Made by a program: the position numbers and the translations under genes. This document shows positions 1 through 8,105 of a stretch of DNA of 64,000 bases, piece by piece. Position 1 is the stretch's first letter. Each line of letters begins with the position of its first letter. Location: contig JAIPGO010000005.1 of NCBI GenBank assembly GCA_021736135.1, positions 1-64,000 on the forward strand, read 5' to 3'. The stretch is from Candidatus Cloacimonadota bacterium. Lineage in GTDB: Bacteria > Cloacimonadota > Cloacimonadia > Cloacimonadales > TCS61. The notes under the pieces are model-generated. The model saw only the letters and a list, made by a program, of their open reading frames with translations, had not been told where the DNA came from and ran no database searches.

Positions 1-308
1 GTAAATATATGTCAAGGGAAAAGTTATCCACACATATTTAGTCACTTTTTTATGATTTTCAGAAAAAATATTACTATTTTATAATGACTTATGAGAGCAA
101 AAAGGCTATTTTGGACATTTTCAGTCGAAAGATGGGTTAATATCTTTCTCTACAAATAAATAAGTCCTACGGACTAATAACTGTTCCCTGAATTGTCTCA
201 GTTAAAATTGTCAATTGGGCTTATCTTCCTTAATCAGTCTCCAGTTTAAAATTGACAGGCAGATCCATCTGATTTAAAGTTTTTTATAAATCTAAACGGG
301 ATAGTTCA
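1..308. other. Non-coding upstream stretch
   Basis: No gene is supported here. The stretch is AT-rich. It has one perfect DnaA-box nonamer TTATCCACA at 24-32 and a small hairpin AGTCC-TAC-GGACT around 164-176 that resembles the short palindromes elsewhere in the window. A single DnaA box is not enough to call an origin. The bases just before 309 (GGGATAG) may be a weak ribosome binding site for the following gene. Confidence 0.5.
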
Positions 309-971
309 ATGGAATTAAGAAAAATTATCTCTGAGCTTGAGAATAAGCTTAGAGCCGGCATGCAAACGGAAGATACCGGTCATGATATTTATCATCTGAT
401 CCGTACCTGCAATTTAGCCCTGCATATTCAGAAAATCGAAGGCGGAGACCCGGTGATTGTGGGAATTTCTGCATTTTTACATGATATGCATAGAATTATC
501 CAGCATGAAACGGGAAAATACTGTTCTCCCTTTGATTCATTACCGAGAATAAAGGACATTCTGGACGGAATTGATATTTCCACTGCTCAAAAAGACAAAA
601 TTTTGCACTGCATCAGATATCATTAAGAATACGACTTTTCACAAGGTGGTAAATCTGCGCGAGATATCGAAACACTGATCCTGCAGGATGCTGACAATTT
701 AGATGCCATGGGTGCCATCGGGATAGGAAGGACGTTTGCTTTCAGTGGCGCCATCAAGGTGAATATGTGGATTCCGGACATACCATTAGGTAGAAAATTA
801 TATTCTGAAGATACAGGTGACCCCTCGACCATACATCATTTTTATAGTAAATTACTGAAACTGAAGAATAATATGAATACAAAAACTGCCAGAGAGATTG
901 CCCTGAAAAGACATGAGTTCATGGAAACTTTCCTGGAGGAATTTTTTCAGGAATGGGAGGGAATGAGATAA
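309..971 (+). pseudogene. HD-superfamily phosphohydrolase broken by an in-frame TAA
   Basis: The reading frame from ATG 309 to TAA 971 encodes one HD-domain hydrolase of about 220 aa, interrupted by a TAA at 624-626 (codon 106). The first half has His-Asp in FLHDMHR. The second half, in the same frame with no indel, has ILQDADNLDAMGAIGI, the conserved second metal site of the YedJ-like HD family, then the family's C-terminal helix up to EWEGMR. Around the stop the reading is RYH-stop-EYDFS, where relatives usually have Glu, so one G-to-T change (GAA to TAA) explains it. The protein would act on a nucleotide or phosphate ester, substrate unknown. It is either a recent nonsense mutation or a sequencing error. 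The downstream part could restart at ATG 708 but would lack the first metal ligands. Confidence 0.8.
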
Positions 972-1020
972 AATTACTGTCAGAAACTTATTCCGCAATT
1001 TTCAGCGGTCACTCATCCGT

Positions 1021-1070
1021 CACAACAAAAAACCTACTCACATTTTTTTGCGGGTAGGTTTTTTGTTGTG
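1021..1070. terminator. Bidirectional terminator hairpin (dispersed 50-bp family, copy 1)
   Basis: A perfect 17-bp inverted repeat, CACAACAAAAAACCTAC pairing with GTAGGTTTTTTGTTGTG, encloses a 16-base loop containing T7. The stem core followed by T6 gives a terminator on the plus strand and, because the A-run is paired, also on the minus strand. It sits between the broken HD gene and hutH. It is the same length and layout as the hairpin at 41685-41734. Confidence 0.75.
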
Positions 1071-1118
1071 CACCATCATGAGCCGGCGATTCAGAAATTA
1101 AGGGATTTTGCTTCAAGC

Positions 1119-1134
1119 TTGACAGGGGAGTCAA
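1119..1134. promoter_or_regulatory. Possible operator upstream of hutH
   Basis: Interrupted inverted repeat TTGAC-AGGGGA-GTCAA about 50 bases before the hutH start. The left arm reads like a -35 box (TTGACA), but no convincing -10 lies 16-18 bases downstream. It could be a repressor site or chance. Confidence 0.2.
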
Positions 1135-1183
1135 CTTTCTGTTCTTTGCCACTAATAAAAAAATTACATATTTGGAGGTTTTT

Positions 1184-2707
1184 ATGCCGATAGTACTTGA
1201 TGGCAATAGTCTTACGATAGAAAAACTGGTGGCGATCGCGCGGGACGGCGAGCAGGTGGAAGTCGCGCCGGAAGCGTGGGAGCGCATTAAAAAATGTCGC
1301 GCTATGCTGGAACGCAAAATAGTGGCGCATGAAATTATGTATGGAGTTAATACGGGAATTGGTGAATTCTCTGAAGTTGTGCTGGATGATGATCAGATCA
1401 AGGATTTTCAAAAATACCTGGTCTATAATCATGCTGCTGGGATCGGTGAACCCGCACCATTAGAATATGTCCGAGGTGCTATGGCTGGCAGGATCAACGT
1501 GCATGCCCACGGTAATTCCGGTATTCGTCCCGAAATAACCCAGACTCTCGTTGATATGCTCAATAAGGGCGTAACTCCTTATATTTGCCAGAAAGGTTCT
1601 GTTGGTGCAAGCGGTGACCTGGCTCCGATGAGCCAGATTGCGCTGCTGCTGATGGGCGAAGGTGAAGCATATTATAAAGGTGAATTGCTCCCCGGCAAGG
1701 AAGCAATGGATAGAGCCGGTATTCCTATTCCCGGACTTCTGGCACGTGACGGTCTTGGTACCATCAATGGTTCCAATGTGCTCACGGCTATGAGTGCAAT
1801 TTTGATCTATGATACCAACAACTGGCTGAAACAGGCGGAAATTGCCGCCTCCATGAGTCTGGAAGCGCTGAAGGCAAACATGAAGCCATATAGTCCCCAA
1901 CTGCATATAGCCCGTGGTTTTAAGGGCGCAATCCGTTGTGCTGCTGCTATTAAGAAAATTGTTGCCGGAGGCGATCTGGATGACGGCAGAGTGAAATGCA
2001 AGGTTCAGGATGCCTATTCCATGCGTTCCACACCTCAGGTGATAGGTGCTGCTCATGATGCTCTCGCTTATGCGCGCAGCCAGGTGGAAATTGAGTTGAA
2101 TGGTGTGGGTGATAATCCCATCTTTTTCCCGGATGAAAATCTGCAGCTCTCCGGTGCTAATTTCCAGGGTACGCCCGTGAGCCTGCCTATGGATATGATC
2201 GGTATGGCAATCACGATGATCTCCGTAATGAGTGAAAGACGCATGAATCGCTTGAATAATCCGGCATTAAGTGTTGGCTTACCGCCGTTTTTAACAAAAG
2301 GTGCAGGAATGTTCAGCGGGTTAATGTTGAGCCAGTATACTGCCGATATGCAGATCGTGGAACAGCGTATTCTTTCCACGCCAGCCTGCACGCAGAGTAT
2401 TCCCGCGGCAGCAGATCAGGAAGATTTTGTTTCCATGGGTATGAATACTGCCATTAAAAATGCTCAGATCCTCGATAATGCTTATGGCATACTTGGCATA
2501 GAATTTATGGCAGCTGCTCAAGCGCTTGATTTCCGCGAATACAAATTCGGCAAAGGTACGCAGACTGCCCATGATGTGATCCGCAAATACGTTGATTTCC
2601 TGGAAATAGACCGTCCGTTATATCACGATCACACAGCGATGAAGAAACTTGTGAAATCCTGTGAGATCCTGACAGCGGTAGAAAGCGCGATAGGAAGCCT
2701 GGAGTAA
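1184..2707 (+). CDS. hutH: Histidine ammonia-lyase family (aromatic amino acid lyase)
   Basis: A 507-aa MIO-dependent lyase that would deaminate histidine to urocanate or act on a related aromatic amino acid. ATG 1184 is chosen because GGAGG lies 5 bases upstream; the in-frame TTG at 1172 overlaps that site. Visible residues match Pseudomonas HutH numbering: Tyr53 in YGVNTG, His83 in YNHAAG, the Ala142-Ser143-Gly144 triad that cyclises to MIO (GASGDLAP), and Gln-x-x-Tyr-x-x-Arg in QDAYSMR. Two active-site neighbours differ from the textbook enzyme: Asn82 replaces the usual Ser before His83, and QEDF (Glu413, Phe415) replaces QEDH. No hutU, hutI or hutG is nearby, so histidine specificity is likely but not proven. 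A terminator hairpin follows at 2746. Confidence 0.88.
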   Translation: MPIVLDGNSLTIEKLVAIARDGEQVEVAPEAWERIKKCRAMLERKIVAHEIMYGVNTGIGEFSEVVLDDDQIKDFQKYLVYNHAAGIGEPAPLEYVRGAMAGRINVHAHGNSGIRPEITQTLVDMLNKGVTPYICQKGSVGASGDLAPMSQIALLLMGEGEAYYKGELLPGKEAMDRAGIPIPGLLARDGLGTINGSNVLTAMSAILIYDTNNWLKQAEIAASMSLEALKANMKPYSPQLHIARGFKGAIRCAAAIKKIVAGGDLDDGRVKCKVQDAYSMRSTPQVIGAAHDALAYARSQVEIELNGVGDNPIFFPDENLQLSGANFQGTPVSLPMDMIGMAITMISVMSERRMNRLNNPALSVGLPPFLTKGAGMFSGLMLSQYTADMQIVEQRILSTPACTQSIPAAADQEDFVSMGMNTAIKNAQILDNAYGILGIEFMAAAQALDFREYKFGKGTQTAHDVIRKYVDFLEIDRPLYHDHTAMKKLVKSCEILTAVESAIGSLE

Positions 2708-2744
2708 TTTTTAATTTTGAATTTTGAATTTTGAATGATAATGA

Positions 2745-2817
2745 GGGCTGAACTTACGTTCAGCCTTTTTTGGGAGTGCATTAGCTCCCGCTAATGCAAC
2801 GAGACGCAGTCGAGTGC
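2745..2817 (+). repeat. Dispersed intergenic module, copy 1
   Basis: A roughly 73-bp unit made of the GGCTGAAC terminator hairpin, then a second perfect hairpin TGCATTAGC-TCCC-GCTAATGCA (2777-2798), then ACGAGACGCAGTCGAGTGC. The same unit occurs at 9586-9659 with few differences, in the same orientation on the plus strand. Confidence 0.85.
2746..2765 (+). terminator. Terminator after hutH
   Basis: Hairpin GGCTGAAC-TTAC-GTTCAGCC followed by TTTTTT, 38 bases after the hutH stop. It is the first element of a longer module repeated near 9587. Confidence 0.8.
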
Positions 2818-3050
2818 AAAGAAATGAACCGTCCTTAACCGGACTTAATAAGTCCAACAAGTTATAACTTACCTGTAACACAGACGGGACGTCTGGGCTA
2901 CAGGTATATAAAAGCAACTCCAATAAATCATAACTATAAGTTATATATCAGCAAGGCTGGAAGATGAAAGGCTTGAACGAAATTATCTGCAGGAAATTTT
3001 ATTTGCAGTTTTTTTTTAAATTACTGTCTATATTATTAAGTGAGGTAATA
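2818..3050. other. Non-coding leader region with nested palindromes
   Basis: No gene is supported. The palindrome AAGTTATAACTT lies at about 2859-2870. A nested one follows at 2871-2905: outer arms ACCTGTA and TACAGGT enclose inner arms CAGAC and GTCTG around GGGAC, capable of a cruciform or a long RNA hairpin. Short T-runs and the ribosome binding site GTGAGG precede the CotH-family gene. Confidence 0.5.
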
Positions 3051-5354
3051 ATGAAAAAAAGATTTATATTTGCCGGTATAGTAATGGGACTGTTCATGTT
3101 CCTCGGCGGTCAAGGGTTTTATGATATCAACACAATTAATGAATTGGAAATCACATTTGCAGAAAATAACTGGGATTCTATTTTAGACAGTTATTATCAA
3201 GCCGGAGATGAGGAAAGATTGACCGGTTCTGCTCTTATTAATGGTGTACAATTTGACAGTGTGGGCGTGCGGTATAAAGGCAACAGCACTTATAATCCCA
3301 ATAGAATAAAAAATCCTTTGAATATCAAGCTGGATCATGTGATTGATGATCAGACCATTGACGGATATGGCACGTTGAAGCTGGCAAATGTGTATAATGA
3401 CCCGTCATTTGTGCGGGAAACTCTGAGCTATGAAATTGCCAGGAAATATATGCCTGCCAGTGAAGCGAACTATATGAAAGTAACCATTAATGGACAATAT
3501 CTGGGACTTTATACCAGTGTGCAGTCAGTAGATAAATTCTTTGCAGATACCCATTTTGGAAATAGAGATAACGCTTTTTTTAAGGGAGAATTGACAAATG
3601 ACAGTCCTCAGAATGAAGTTGTTGTCTGGGGCTGGCTGGGTGATAATGAAGCAGTCTATGCCGATTATTATGAATTGAAGTCAGATGAAGGCTGGCCGGA
3701 ACTGGTCAATTTTCTGGATGTTTTCAATAATGACCAGTCAGAAATGGAGGAAGTGCTGAACGTGGATGCACATCTCTGGATGCTGGCATTTGATAATGCT
3801 TTAGTAAATCTGGATGCACCGGTCAATTTTGGGCATAATTTTTATCTGTATCAGACCGGTGACGGGCAATTCAATCCCATTATCTGGGATTTAAATGAGA
3901 GTTTTGGAATATTTGCTATGCTTTTGGGTGGTGCACCTTTAACTGTAACCGGTTTACAACATCTGGATCCCTATTTGAATGAGAATAACTCTAATTATCC
4001 CATAATCAATAAAATTATGGATGATCCGGTATATAAAACGCGGTTTATCGCCCACATGAAGACAATATTAGAAGAGAATTTTGATAATGGCTGGTATGAG
4101 ACCAGGGCTTTGGAAATTCAGGATATTATTGATGCGGAAGTGCAGGCTGATCCGAATAAGTTCTATACATACAGCAATTTTCTGCAGAATATTAATTTCA
4201 GTATTGGCAATGGACCGCAGCAGAAAATCGGCATCACGCAACTGATGGAAGCGCGGACGAGTTATTTATTGAATTTAGCGGATTTCACCGCAGATCAGCC
4301 GCAGATAGGAATAATTGAATGTTTGCCTGAAGCACCTGTGTCTGTGCAGGAAGCTCAGTTCAGCGTGCATATAGATGGTGCCGAGGAAGCCTGTCTGTAT
4401 CATCGCAGCAGTGAGATGGGCAGGTTTTATGAGACAGAGCTTTTTGATGACGGACAGCATGATGATGGAGCTGCCGGTGATGGATTATTTGCCAATAGCT
4501 TTATTGCTAATGGGCTGGTTCTGCAATATTATGTAGTAGCAGATAATGCTGATGCTTCTGCTTTCAGTCCGGCGAGAGCTTCTTATGAATATTACACCCT
4601 GAATCTGGTATATCTACCAACAGAAAATATTGCTATCAATGAATTTATGGCTGATAATGACAACATAGTTGCTGATGAGGCAGGGGAATATGATGACTGG
4701 CTGGAGCTTTATAACTGGAGCGATGAGTCGCTTGATCTGAGTGGCTATTTTCTCTCTGATGATCCGACATCTTTAGATAAATGGGAGATACCGGCTGGCG
4801 TGGAAATAGCTGCTGGCGGATTTCTCTGCTTCTGGGCAGATGAAGATCAGGAACAGGGCGAACTGCATACTAATTTCAAGCTATCGGCTTCCGGAGAGAC
4901 GATTATACTTACTGACCCGGCCGGTAATGTGATCGATGAAATCACCTTTGATGAGCAGGAAACAGACATTAGTTTTGGTCGCTATCCGGATGGCACAGGA
5001 GACTTCATTCAGATGACTGCCTCCTTTGGTGCTCCCAATCTGGATGGAGTTACGGAAAATGATAATGAAACAATAATTGCCATACCCCAGATATCTAATT
5101 ACCCTAATCCTTTTAATCCATCGACAACAATCCGGTTCAATATCACCGAAGAAGCATATACAGAGCTGAATATATATAATATCAACGGACAACTGGTGAA
5201 ACGGCTGGTATCTGATAATCTGAAAGCGGGGAATCAGGAAATGATCTGGGACGGAAATAATGAAAATGGCAATAAAGCAGCATCAGGAGTGTATTTTTAT
5301 AATCTAAGTTCAGGGAAATATAATACTTCCGGAAAAATGGTCTTGCTGAAATAG
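3051..5354 (+). CDS. Secreted CotH-kinase-like protein with lamin-tail and C-terminal sorting domain
   Basis: A 767-aa exported protein. ATG 3051 follows GTGAGG and starts a clear signal peptide (MKKRFIFAGIVMGLFMFLGG); the longer frame from 2964 would bury it. Residues about 25-420 are a CotH kinase domain: RYKGNST near 75 and IIWDLNESFG near 280 correspond to its nucleotide and metal-binding motifs (CotH of Bacillus is an atypical protein kinase). A beta-rich linker follows, then a lamin-tail domain near 527-636 (INEFMADN, DWLELYNW, LSGYFLSDD). The end (from about 682) is a FlgD-like/type IX sorting domain starting NYPNPFNPSTTI and ending GKMVLLK. It leads a five-gene operon with VTC, DUF4956, TolC-like and HlyD-like genes. 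Domain identities are solid; the substrate is unknown. Confidence 0.85.
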   Translation: MKKRFIFAGIVMGLFMFLGGQGFYDINTINELEITFAENNWDSILDSYYQAGDEERLTGSALINGVQFDSVGVRYKGNSTYNPNRIKNPLNIKLDHVIDDQTIDGYGTLKLANVYNDPSFVRETLSYEIARKYMPASEANYMKVTINGQYLGLYTSVQSVDKFFADTHFGNRDNAFFKGELTNDSPQNEVVVWGWLGDNEAVYADYYELKSDEGWPELVNFLDVFNNDQSEMEEVLNVDAHLWMLAFDNALVNLDAPVNFGHNFYLYQTGDGQFNPIIWDLNESFGIFAMLLGGAPLTVTGLQHLDPYLNENNSNYPIINKIMDDPVYKTRFIAHMKTILEENFDNGWYETRALEIQDIIDAEVQADPNKFYTYSNFLQNINFSIGNGPQQKIGITQLMEARTSYLLNLADFTADQPQIGIIECLPEAPVSVQEAQFSVHIDGAEEACLYHRSSEMGRFYETELFDDGQHDDGAAGDGLFANSFIANGLVLQYYVVADNADASAFSPARASYEYYTLNLVYLPTENIAINEFMADNDNIVADEAGEYDDWLELYNWSDESLDLSGYFLSDDPTSLDKWEIPAGVEIAAGGFLCFWADEDQEQGELHTNFKLSASGETIILTDPAGNVIDEITFDEQETDISFGRYPDGTGDFIQMTASFGAPNLDGVTENDNETIIAIPQISNYPNPFNPSTTIRFNITEEAYTELNIYNINGQLVKRLVSDNLKAGNQEMIWDGNNENGNKAASGVYFYNLSSGKYNTSGKMVLLK

Positions 5355-5450
5355 TGACAAAAAAACAACTTGATTAATAGTTTTTGCTATGATATAAGAA
5401 ATCGGGTATCTAAGTATTATGGAAAAAGAATAAATATTGCAGGTGGTAAA

Positions 5451-6284
5451 ATGAGCAAGAATGAACTGACGTTTAAGCGGAAAGAGAAGAAGTATCTGAT
5501 ATTGGAGCATAGCTTTGATGAAATCAAAGATGAACTGGTAAATCACATTCCTGTTTATATATTTAAAGGTGATAAGGCAGCTTCCGGAATTGAAACTACT
5601 TATCTTGACACAAAAGATTTTTTGCTGTTTTCAGAATATTTAAATCAGCGTAAATTCCGGTATAAGATCAGACTAAGAAGGTATATCAATGAAAACCAGA
5701 TAGAAGAAGTATTTCTGGTGGAATTAAAGGTCAAAGCTAACTCGATATCTTTAAAACGGCGTTTTGTATTACCGGCAGACCTGTTGAAAAGATTTTTAGA
5801 GGGTGCAGATATCAAAGCAGAAATAAAAGAGGCTAATCAAGGACTTGCTGGTGCCCTGAAAACATATAAACTTATTTCCAGACTCATCAAATTGAATGGA
5901 TTTGTGCCTGTGCTGCGGTCTTCTTATGAGAGAATGGCATTTCAGAAAAAAACCAGGAAAGTCCGCATTACAGTTGATCATAATATCAGGCATGAAAAAT
6001 TGCTGGGTACTGCCAAAACAGCTACACTTGATGCCGTAATCCTGGAATCGAAAATAAGTGGCAAGTCACCGAAGTGGTACAAAAAGATGGTGAACCAACT
6101 TTCCTTGCTAAAACAAACCCGTTTCAGCAAATTTGCCACAGGTTTGAATTCACTGTATTTTCCTGATCGTGGAAAGTATAACTTTGATTGCAGCAAAGAA
6201 GAGGAACGTGAAACTCCGGACCTGGTTCGTGCATCTTATGAGCTGATAAAGAAAGCCTTTAAACTTGAAGAATGTGATTTTTAG
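5451..6284 (+). CDS. VTC-domain polyphosphate polymerase
   Basis: A 277-aa protein of the VTC domain family, whose yeast member Vtc4 makes polyphosphate from ATP inside a basic tunnel barrel. ATG 5451 follows AGGTGG; the upstream in-frame ATG at 5370 lacks a ribosome site. Expected tunnel strands are visible: KRKEKKYLI near the start, TYLDTKDFLLF, RKFRYKIRLRRY and EVFLVELKVK, and a late VILESKISG with the conserved Glu. The domain fills the protein and no membrane segment is seen. The pairing with DUF4956 and CotH genes is a recurrent bacterial arrangement. Catalysis is inferred from family. Confidence 0.85.
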   Translation: MSKNELTFKRKEKKYLILEHSFDEIKDELVNHIPVYIFKGDKAASGIETTYLDTKDFLLFSEYLNQRKFRYKIRLRRYINENQIEEVFLVELKVKANSISLKRRFVLPADLLKRFLEGADIKAEIKEANQGLAGALKTYKLISRLIKLNGFVPVLRSSYERMAFQKKTRKVRITVDHNIRHEKLLGTAKTATLDAVILESKISGKSPKWYKKMVNQLSLLKQTRFSKFATGLNSLYFPDRGKYNFDCSKEEERETPDLVRASYELIKKAFKLEECDF

Positions 6285-6292
6285 GAGTAATA

Positions 6293-6796
6293 ATGCAGGA
6301 ATTGTTTGAGATAATCAAAACCAGTTCAGAAGGCGGGATCAGCCAATCACCCTTGCGCATAATATTGAACCTCACGCTGGCGCTGATTCTGGGATTAATA
6401 TATTCTTATGTTTACCGGCTTACTTACATTAGAAAAAAGAGTGATGAGAAACTGAAAAAAGAGATGAAAGGTATCCAATACACGTTGCTTCTTCTCTCAA
6501 TTGGTGGGGCTTTCATCTGGATCGTGGTTGCCGATAATCTGGTGCGTGCTTTTGGATTAGCGGGAGCACTGAGCTTGATCAGATTCCGTACGAAAGTGAG
6601 TGATCCATCCAATACAATTAAAGTTTTTTATGCCATCATCATTGGCATGTCCTGCGGATTAAGCCAATATTTTGCTGCCATCATCGGAACATTTTTCATG
6701 TGTTTCGTGCTGATTTTGATCTATTACATCAAGCAATATGAAAAGAAAATGAAGGAAAAACGCAAAGATTCGGAACGGGATTCTGATGAAGATTAG
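6293..6796 (+). CDS. DUF4956 membrane protein
   Basis: A 167-aa inner-membrane protein with four or so membrane segments (about residues 24-42, 61-84, 108-125, 130-148). The DUF4956 hallmark LSLIRFRTKVSDPSNT lies in a central loop, and the tail is highly charged (KKMKEKRKDSERDSDED). The start follows TAGGAG, 8 bases after the VTC gene. The family almost always travels with VTC genes, so it probably anchors the polymerase or moves polyphosphate across the membrane; this is inference from context. Confidence 0.85.
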   Translation: MQELFEIIKTSSEGGISQSPLRIILNLTLALILGLIYSYVYRLTYIRKKSDEKLKKEMKGIQYTLLLLSIGGAFIWIVVADNLVRAFGLAGALSLIRFRTKVSDPSNTIKVFYAIIIGMSCGLSQYFAAIIGTFFMCFVLILIYYIKQYEKKMKEKRKDSERDSDED

Positions 6797-8105
6797 ATTC
6801 ATAATTATATTGTTATTTTGCTGCGGTTTACTAGCTGGCAGTGAAAGTTTCTCCACTTTCTTAGCGGAATTACTTCATGAAAATGGCGATTATCAAAAGG
6901 TTTTGGCAAAAAATGAACAGGATATTGCCCGTTACTATCTCAATAGATCAATCTCATTGCCGGAACTCAATGTGATTTATCAGAATGATTCCAATGATAT
7001 TTTGCGTGACGAACTGAAAACAACTACTTTCACAGAGCAGGAAAATACCACTATTTCAGAAAATGATGAACGCTGGCAGATCGAACTCAGCAAGCAGTTT
7101 TTCCCCAAAGATTTTGATAATGCAGATGATGAAATTGGTAATGCCATTGATCTGATGACCAATCGCGCTGATCTGATGATAGCTAAAGACCAGATTCTGG
7201 AAAAAATGTTTGATGATATGATCGATATGTTTGAGGCAAATAAGATGATCGGGATTATTTCGGCAAAAGTCGCGGTTTTAATACAGGAAAATGCCATTCT
7301 GGTCACGCTGGAAAACCAGAACATCATTGAGCCGGCAGAACTGATTGAAAACCTGGAAGAACTGGAAACAGAAGAAAAAAAGCTGCAGGAATACAGAGAA
7401 ACATATGATACTTTACATCTGCAGTATGGCAATATCAACGAAGAATTTATTCGTCTTTTTACCGGGTATATGGTGAAGGAAACATCTGCCGATACGCTTT
7501 CCTTTGATGCCAGGATAGCAGATCAGATAAACAGCATCACAAAATCCGGGAGCAAAATCAGCCGGAAAATAAAGAAAAACAGGATGTTGTGCTGGCTGCC
7601 GGAATTAACTACATCGGTTTCTTATAACTGGCGCAACATTGATCAGGACTGGGATATCACCAAAACCGGCGTCGAAGAATTCTGGGATAGAGAACAAACC
7701 GAAGAATTTCCAGAATTGAAGCTTGAACTTTCTTTACCGCTTGATTTCGCAGGCAATTTGAAAAGTAAATCGCACTTGCTGAGAGCTTATGAACATGAAC
7801 TTGGGCAAAGTAAACAGGAATTGGCAGCAGATATAAAAAAGCTGCAAAAGAAACGACATAATGCTTTGCAAAACTATCAGCTCAGGTTAGAAAGAAAACA
7901 GCAGCTATTACGCTTGCGAGCAAAGCAGGCACAGAGCGTGGAGGATAAATTCATTGCTGAACCGTCTCTTTTAGGAGATTTACCGCAAATAGAGCGGGAA
8001 GTAGCTATCCTGAAAGTAACAAAAGCGGAAACTGAACTCAACGTCACAAAAATGAAGCTTTTCAAGGAAATTTATCTCATTAATAATTTTGGAGTTAACA
8101 GATAA
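6786..8105 (+). CDS. TolC-like outer membrane efflux protein
   Basis: A 439-aa exported protein. It begins with a signal peptide (MKIRFIIILLFCCGLLAGSE) and overlaps the DUF4956 gene by 11 bases, so translation is coupled. The rest is mostly long amphipathic helices rich in Glu, Lys, Leu and Gln (for example LIENLEELETEEKKLQEY and KKLQKKRHNALQNYQLR) with a beta-rich middle (LPELTTSVSYNWR, LKLELSLPLDFAG), the pattern of TolC-type trimeric outer-membrane channels with two helix-strand repeats. The helical start LNRSISLPELNVIY matches the family's first strand. The adjacent HlyD-like gene supports an export role. Similarity is by pattern rather than a single diagnostic motif. Confidence 0.7.
   Translation: MKIRFIIILLFCCGLLAGSESFSTFLAELLHENGDYQKVLAKNEQDIARYYLNRSISLPELNVIYQNDSNDILRDELKTTTFTEQENTTISENDERWQIELSKQFFPKDFDNADDEIGNAIDLMTNRADLMIAKDQILEKMFDDMIDMFEANKMIGIISAKVAVLIQENAILVTLENQNIIEPAELIENLEELETEEKKLQEYRETYDTLHLQYGNINEEFIRLFTGYMVKETSADTLSFDARIADQINSITKSGSKISRKIKKNRMLCWLPELTTSVSYNWRNIDQDWDITKTGVEEFWDREQTEEFPELKLELSLPLDFAGNLKSKSHLLRAYEHELGQSKQELAADIKKLQKKRHNALQNYQLRLERKQQLLRLRAKQAQSVEDKFIAEPSLLGDLPQIEREVAILKVTKAETELNVTKMKLFKEIYLINNFGVNR

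Noticed and set aside
24-32. Perfect DnaA box TTATCCACA as a sign of oriC
   Set aside because: Only one box is present, with no cluster, no AT-rich unwinding element clearly linked and no dnaA/dnaN nearby. Other TTATCCACA hits (near 23227 and 25720) are inside genes.
708-971. Independent gene starting at ATG 708
   Set aside because: It is the in-frame continuation of the HD gene and lacks its own ribosome site; it is part of the pseudogene.
1172-1183. TTG start of hutH
   Set aside because: The TTG overlaps the GGAGG ribosome site that serves ATG 1184.
2964-3050. N-terminal extension of the CotH protein
   Set aside because: It has no good ribosome site and would bury a clear signal peptide; ATG 3051 with GTGAGG is better.
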